From assembly GCA_964604565.1 (NCBI GenBank), contig CAZRZN010000195.1, forward strand, positions 1 to 8,518: a stretch of DNA of 8,518 nucleotides. Direction: 5' to 3'. This document shows positions 4,663-8,518 of this stretch, in pieces. The stretch comes from CAZRZN01 sp964604565 (GTDB lineage Bacteria > Pseudomonadota > Alphaproteobacteria > Rhodobacterales > Rhodobacteraceae). The notes under the pieces are model-generated. The model was not told the origin of the DNA and searched no databases. It was given only the letters and a program-made list of their open reading frames with translations. The position numbers and the translations under genes are program-made. Positions within the stretch are counted from its first letter, which is position 1, and each line of letters opens with the position of its first letter.

Positions 4663-7200
4663 TCAGTTGGCGGCACGTTTCATATTTGCAGGTGCGTAAA
4701 GGTCGATCTTTTCGCCAAGCGCCGCCTTGCGCAGCGGTTTCGTCAGATAATCCGTCAGCCCGGCTTGCATGATGCTGTCACGGTCACCTGACATCGCATG
4801 CGCCGTGACCGCGATGATCGGCACATGGGGACCGGCCCCTTCGATCTGGCGGATCTCGCGTGTGGCCTGCTTTCCGTCCATTTGCGGCATCGAGATGTCC
4901 ATGAAGATCATGTCGGGCCGTTTGGCCGAAAACTCGGCCACGGCCTCCAATCCGTTGTTGGCAAAGCGCAGCGATACGTTGAAATCCTTGGCCATCTTGC
5001 GAAAGACCAGCTGATTTGTCTTGTTGTCTTCGGCCACAAGAACATCCAGCAGCCCGTCGTCTTCCGGCAGGGTCGGTGCTTGGGGTTCGCTGGTGGCGGT
5101 CGCGGGTGGGCTGGCAACGGACAACCGGGTCGCACCGATCCGTTCCAGAGCGGAGAACAGCGACCGCCGGGGGATCGGTTTTTGCAGGACGGCGTCCACC
5201 TCCACTCCGTTTTGCGGTTTCACCTGAGCGGGATTATCAGCCATGATGATCATGCGGATTCCACGCCCTCCCTTGCAGAATTGCGCGACAAGATCCTGTG
5301 CGCTCATGTCGGGCAGGTCCTGTTCTATCAGCATCAGATCCGGGTTCCATGAAATCTGATCGAGCGCCTCGGCGCCCGTCTTGCAGAAGGCGGTTTCCAG
5401 TCCGAGGATCGCAAGCTGCTTGGACAGGATGTTGCGGTTCGTGCTGTGATCGTCGACGACCATGACGCGCCGCAGGTTTTCCGGCAGGAGGGCCGTCTCG
5501 AAGACCGCGGGTTCTTCGGCGGGCAACAGGATCCGCAGACCGAAACAGCTGCCCTTGCCAAGTTCGGAATCGACCCAGACCTCGCCCCCCATGAGTTCGA
5601 CAAGCCGCCGCGTGATGGCCAGGCCAAGCCCCGTGCCCTCGAACTGGCGGTTGGCCTCATCCTCGACCTGATTGAATTCGCCAAAGATGTCGTCGACCTT
5701 TTCGGCCGGGATACCGATACCGGTATCCTCGACGGTGATGTGTATCGCTGAACTTCCGCCTGCCTCGGGCACCCCGACGACACGGACCAGAACGTGGCCC
5801 TGGACAGTGAATTTGACGGCATTTCCCAGCAGGTTTGTCAGGATCTGGCGCACCCTGCCCGCATCGCCGATGAACCGTGTCGGCAGGAACATGTCGTAGT
5901 CGATGAACAACGGGATGTCCTTGTCCCGTGCGGTGGGCTGCAACAACATGACGACTTCATGGACCGCGCGTTCCAGATCGAAGGGCTCAAGGTGCAGTTG
6001 CAGCTTGTCGGCTTCGATCTTCGAATAGTCGAGGATGTCGTTGATGATCACCAGCAGCGCCTCGCCAGAGCTGCGGATGGTCTCGGCGTAGAGTTGCTGT
6101 TCTTCGGAAAGCTCGGTGTCCATGATCAGATCGGCCATGCCGACCACCCCGTTCATCGGGGTCCGGATCTCGTGGCTCATGTTGGCAAGGAAGGCGGATT
6201 TGGCGCGGTTTGCCGCCTCGGCGCGGCTCATGGCTTCCTTGAGGCGCTTCTGGTTCTCCTTGATCTGGGTGATGTCCACCCGGAGGCCCACGCGGCCGCC
6301 GTCGCTGGTTTGCCTTTCATAGACGCGCAACCAGCGGCCGTCGCTCAACTGTTGTTCGATCTCTGACTCATTCCGGTTGCGATGCACCATAAGTCGCTTT
6401 TCCAGCCACTCCTCCTCGCGGCCGATGGCTTCGGTATACTGGCCGTGTTTCAGACCGTAGCGCAGGATCTCCTCGAAGGTGTTGCCGCGCTTCATGACGG
6501 GGGCGCTCACCTTGTAGATGTCCCGGTATTGACCGTTGCACATCAAAAGACGGTCGTCGGCATCATACATCACGAAACCGTCGGGCATTTCCTCCACCGC
6601 GGACCACATGCGCATGAGATCCGTGATGTCGACGCCCAGAGAGACGATGCCGCCGTCGGGCAGGCGCCGGTCGCGCAGCTTGATGAACCGGTTGTCCCAG
6701 AGCCGCAAAGTCTCGTTCGGGATCGGGTCCTGACGGTAGCGGTCCAACATCCGCGTGGTCCAGTCGTCGGGGCTTTCGCCCTGAAGGTTCACGATCCCTT
6801 CCTTGACCATCACGTCCAGCACATGGCTGTAGTGCACGCCCGGCGCAATGCTTTCGACACCCTCGAAGACATGCAGATAGGCCGGATTGGCCAGTTCCAG
6901 ATGAAACTGCTCATCCCACATGGCAAATCCGTCGCGGATGGTTTCCAGCGCGCTCCAGAGCTGCTCGGTGACGACCTCGATCTTCTGCGTCGCCTCGCCA
7001 AGCTGGTGCATCACGCGCTGGTTCTCGTCGCGCACCACCTTGACCTCAGAGCGGGTCTCCTGGATCTCGTTGCGGAGTTGCAGCGCGTGACGTCCAAGCC
7101 TGCGGTTCGCCTCGTAGAGTTCCGCCTGCTTCTGTTCCAGCAATCGTTCCGCGGCGAGCCGTGCGCGCCTTTCGTCGGCCAGGCGATCGGCCAGGTTCAT
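4663..7200 (-). CDS. Soluble PAS hybrid sensor histidine kinase with two receiver domains, the first lacking its Asp
   Basis: An 845-residue protein without membrane segments, so a cytoplasmic sensor. Order: charged coiled coil (~1-85); PAS_7-type domain 1 (~86-195, starting near IRDGFAMWD and ending GVDIT); PAS_7-type domain 2 (~203-311, MPDGFVMYD to RVDIT); short coiled linker; HisKA dimerisation domain with phospho-His343 in FLANMSHEIRTPMNG; HATPase domain with N box N456/N460, G1 DTGIGI (492-497) and G2 GTGLGL (522-527); receiver 1 (~578-690); Pro/Ala-rich linker; receiver 2 (~718-835). Receiver 2 is canonical: E724/D725, phosphoacceptor D768 in FMDISMPQMDG, T799, K821. Receiver 1 keeps D583/D584 and K674 but has Glu626 (codon complement 5323-5325) at the acceptor position and Ala654 at the Thr/Ser position. 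No Hpt domain is present, so phosphate leaving receiver 2 needs a separate Hpt protein. The signal is unknown; PAS_7 domains can bind small ligands or cofactors. The ATG follows a GGAGGG ribosome-binding site six bases upstream. It is divergent from the macroglobulin gene. Confidence 0.93.
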   Translation of the reverse strand: MNLADRLADERRARLAAERLLEQKQAELYEANRRLGRHALQLRNEIQETRSEVKVVRDENQRVMHQLGEATQKIEVVTEQLWSALETIRDGFAMWDEQFHLELANPAYLHVFEGVESIAPGVHYSHVLDVMVKEGIVNLQGESPDDWTTRMLDRYRQDPIPNETLRLWDNRFIKLRDRRLPDGGIVSLGVDITDLMRMWSAVEEMPDGFVMYDADDRLLMCNGQYRDIYKVSAPVMKRGNTFEEILRYGLKHGQYTEAIGREEEWLEKRLMVHRNRNESEIEQQLSDGRWLRVYERQTSDGGRVGLRVDITQIKENQKRLKEAMSRAEAANRAKSAFLANMSHEIRTPMNGVVGMADLIMDTELSEEQQLYAETIRSSGEALLVIINDILDYSKIEADKLQLHLEPFDLERAVHEVVMLLQPTARDKDIPLFIDYDMFLPTRFIGDAGRVRQILTNLLGNAVKFTVQGHVLVRVVGVPEAGGSSAIHITVEDTGIGIPAEKVDDIFGEFNQVEDEANRQFEGTGLGLAITRRLVELMGGEVWVDSELGKGSCFGLRILLPAEEPAVFETALLPENLRRVMVVDDHSTNRNILSKQLAILGLETAFCKTGAEALDQISWNPDLMLIEQDLPDMSAQDLVAQFCKGGRGIRMIIMADNPAQVKPQNGVEVDAVLQKPIPRRSLFSALERIGATRLSVASPPATATSEPQAPTLPEDDGLLDVLVAEDNKTNQLVFRKMAKDFNVSLRFANNGLEAVAEFSAKRPDMIFMDISMPQMDGKQATREIRQIEGAGPHVPIIAVTAHAMSGDRDSIMQAGLTDYLTKPLRKAALGEKIDLYAPANMKRAAN

Positions 7201-7220
7201 TAGGTGCCCTCCGACCCGAG

Positions 7221-7247
7221 TTCAGGTCACCTTTGCCCAATTCAGGT
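7221..7247. promoter_or_regulatory. Direct repeat TTCAGGT x2 at 20-bp spacing, possible operator
   Basis: TTCAGGT occurs at 7221-7227 and 7241-7247, start-to-start 20 bp or about two helical turns, so both copies face the same side of DNA. Each copy sits in a small dyad: AGGT-C-ACCT (7224-7232) and TTCA-GG-TGAA (7241-7250). The pair lies 21-50 bases upstream of the kinase ATG in the shared divergent region, where a bound regulator could block kinase transcription or ribosome loading. No known regulator is assigned. Confidence 0.45.
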
Positions 7248-7286
7248 GAACATCCTGTTAAGCGGAGCCGCCTACGATGGGGGCAT

Positions 7287-7306
7287 GGGTCAGGGATACC
7301 TGACCC
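7287..7306. promoter_or_regulatory. Perfect 8-bp inverted repeat upstream of the macroglobulin gene
   Basis: GGGTCAGG (7287-7294) and CCTGACCC (7299-7306) are perfectly complementary with a four-base GATA spacer. The arm shares TCAGG with the direct repeats at 7221 and 7241. Three bases later TAGAAT (7309-7314) matches the -10 consensus TATAAT at five of six positions, so the palindrome would sit between -35 and -10 of a promoter for the gene at 7376. No good -35 is visible, as expected of an activator-dependent promoter. If transcribed, it would instead form a stable hairpin. Confidence 0.5.
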
Positions 7307-7375
7307 CGTAGAATCCTTGTTTTGTGCCTGTCCGCATGGCACGCTTCCATTCATTGATCGGATAGGAGCTTTTTT

Positions 7376-8518
7376 ATGCGACGTTTTGCATTGGGCCTCA
7401 TGTTGGCCCTTGGATGTCTGTCTTCCGCTCAAGCGCAGGATGCCATGCCCGACCGGCGATTTGTGGTTACACGCGACATCGATTATGCCGGAAATGACAT
7501 GCAGGCCCTGTTCGACACGACGCTCGATGCCTGTGAGAACGTCTGCCTGAACGCCGCTGAATGCGTGGCGTTCACCTTCAACAACCGCAGCAACGCCTGT
7601 TTTCCGAAATCCGAGGTGATCGACCGGACGTCTTATGAGGGGGCGATCTCCGCCCGGGTGGTCGAGACACCTCAAGAGGCCCTGACGCTGGCCGCGACGC
7701 GCCGTGCGGATCTGGATTTCCTTCGCTCCGAGGATCTGGACCGCGCGCGGGACGAGGCCATGGATATCGCTCTGCGTCACGCAGGCGGGCAATGGACGGA
7801 AACGGCCTTGCTGGATGCCGCGACCAAAGCCCGTGACGCCGGCAATCTGCGCGATGCGCTCCATTGGACCGGTGCCGCGCTGGCGCAAAGCGATTCCGCC
7901 GCGCTATGGCTGCAATATGGCCAGTGGGGCGCGGAATATGCCGCCACGGAGCAGGGCGCCGACGAACGCAAGCACCAGACGCGCGCATTTCTGGCGGCGA
8001 TCAACGGGTATCTCCGGTCCGAAAGCGGGGACATGCGGATCAATGCCCTGCATGATCTGGCGCTGGCGTTGGAGCTCGGCGCGCGCGGCCGCGACATGAT
8101 CCCGGCCCTGCGTCTGGCCGAAAGCCTTGGCGCGCGGTCGGAAATCTCCGAGCTTTTGGACGAGGCCATCGGCAAATACGGTTTCCGGGTCGAGGATCAC
8201 GTGGTCGAGGCCGATAGCGCGTCACCGCGCATCTGCGCCAGCTTTACCGAGCCGCTGATCCGCGCCGGGCAGGACTATGGACCATACGTCAAGCTGCCCG
8301 ATCAAAGACTGGCAGTCGTGCAGGATGATCAGCGGCTGTGCGTGACCGGGCTGGAACATGGCGCCCGCTATACCATCACATTCCGGTCGGGTCTGCCGGC
8401 TTGCTCGGGGGAGGCGTTGATCCGCGATGTGACGATAACCGCCTATGTGCGGGACCGAACGCCTGCGGTCAGCTTTCCGGGCCGCGCCTATGTGCTGCCG
8501 CGCACGGCGGATGCGGGC
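7376..8518 (+). CDS. Secreted PAN-domain alpha-2-macroglobulin family protein, 3' end outside window
   Basis: The first 381 residues of a longer protein with no stop before the window edge. Residues 1-20 form a Sec-type signal peptide (MRRFALGLMLALG, then cleavage after AQA). Cys14 within it does not fit a lipobox well (ALGC), although E. coli YfhM is a lipoprotein. Residues ~30-95 resemble a PAN/Apple-like domain with four Cys (53, 57, 63, 75) that could form two disulfides, consistent with the periplasm. Residues ~98-270 are alpha-helical and look like short Sel1/TPR-like helical pairs. From ~284 (PRICASFTEPL) through LCVTGLEHGARYTITFR and TAYVRDRTPAVSFPGRAYVL the sequence matches the first macroglobulin domain of bacterial alpha-2-macroglobulins as I remember them from Rhodobacteraceae. 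These are thought to trap attacking proteases via a thioester (CxEQ), which lies beyond the window. The start is supported by AGGAG (7364-7368), seven bases before the ATG. Confidence 0.85.
   Translation, partial: MRRFALGLMLALGCLSSAQAQDAMPDRRFVVTRDIDYAGNDMQALFDTTLDACENVCLNAAECVAFTFNNRSNACFPKSEVIDRTSYEGAISARVVETPQEALTLAATRRADLDFLRSEDLDRARDEAMDIALRHAGGQWTETALLDAATKARDAGNLRDALHWTGAALAQSDSAALWLQYGQWGAEYAATEQGADERKHQTRAFLAAINGYLRSESGDMRINALHDLALALELGARGRDMIPALRLAESLGARSEISELLDEAIGKYGFRVEDHVVEADSASPRICASFTEPLIRAGQDYGPYVKLPDQRLAVVQDDQRLCVTGLEHGARYTITFRSGLPACSGEALIRDVTITAYVRDRTPAVSFPGRAYVLPRTADAG

Noticed and set aside
3504..4676. Minus-strand open frame opposite the recQ end and yaaA (390 codons)
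   Set aside because: It runs through two well-supported genes and shows no family motifs; a shadow of yaaA codon use.
6382..7203. Plus-strand open frame opposite the kinase N-terminal half (273 codons)
   Set aside because: The minus-strand kinase has clear PAS, HisKA and ATPase motifs across its length; the plus-strand frame has none.
7046..7888. Minus-strand open frame across the divergent region and macroglobulin start
   Set aside because: It overlaps two real genes and the intergenic repeats, with no motif or ribosome-binding site.
1..8518. CRISPR array, rRNA or tRNA genes, insertion sequence
   Set aside because: No regularly spaced repeats, cloverleaf-like sequences, rRNA segments or transposase motifs were seen on reading both strands.

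Overview
The window looks like chromosomal DNA of an alphaproteobacterium, most likely of the Roseobacter/Rhodobacteraceae group. The DNA is GC-rich, long spurious antisense reading frames are common, and the gene products (short single-repeat YggT, a ~685-residue RecQ, cytoplasmic PAS_7 hybrid kinase, PAN-domain alpha-2-macroglobulin) fit that group from family knowledge. No database search was possible.

Layout from left to right. 1-383 (+) is the wreck of a phage- or island-type tyrosine recombinase: a frameshift near 141, a premature TGA at 303-305, and loss of everything after the box I region. 453-992 (-) encodes a hotdog-fold thioesterase-like protein. It is divergent from yggT (1123-1416, +), a small two-helix membrane protein. 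A 237-base gap (1417-1653) filled with GC-rich palindromes follows. Then come recQ (1654-3711, +), a RecQ helicase with a second, diverged HRDC-like module, and yaaA (3870-4655, +), a peroxide-stress protein. yaaA converges, with only 7 bases between stop codons, on a large soluble hybrid histidine kinase (4663-7200, -). A 175-base divergent control region (7201-7375) with a spaced direct repeat and a strong palindrome separates the kinase from a secreted PAN/alpha-2-macroglobulin protein (7376 to the right edge, +), which is cut by the window.

How the genes relate: this is mainly a set of housekeeping and stress genes rather than one pathway. RecQ (DNA repair) and YaaA (peroxide and iron protection) share a strand and could both act under oxidative damage, but a 158-base gap separates them. 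The kinase and the alpha-2-macroglobulin gene share a divergent control region, so linked control is possible but unproven. The integrase remnant suggests the left edge is the border of an old mobile element.

I did not find a clearly new multi-gene system. The most unusual points are the kinase's first receiver domain, with Glu in place of the phosphoacceptor Asp, the repeat/palindrome architecture upstream of the alpha-2-macroglobulin gene, the readable decay path of the integrase, and the RecQ C-terminal extension.
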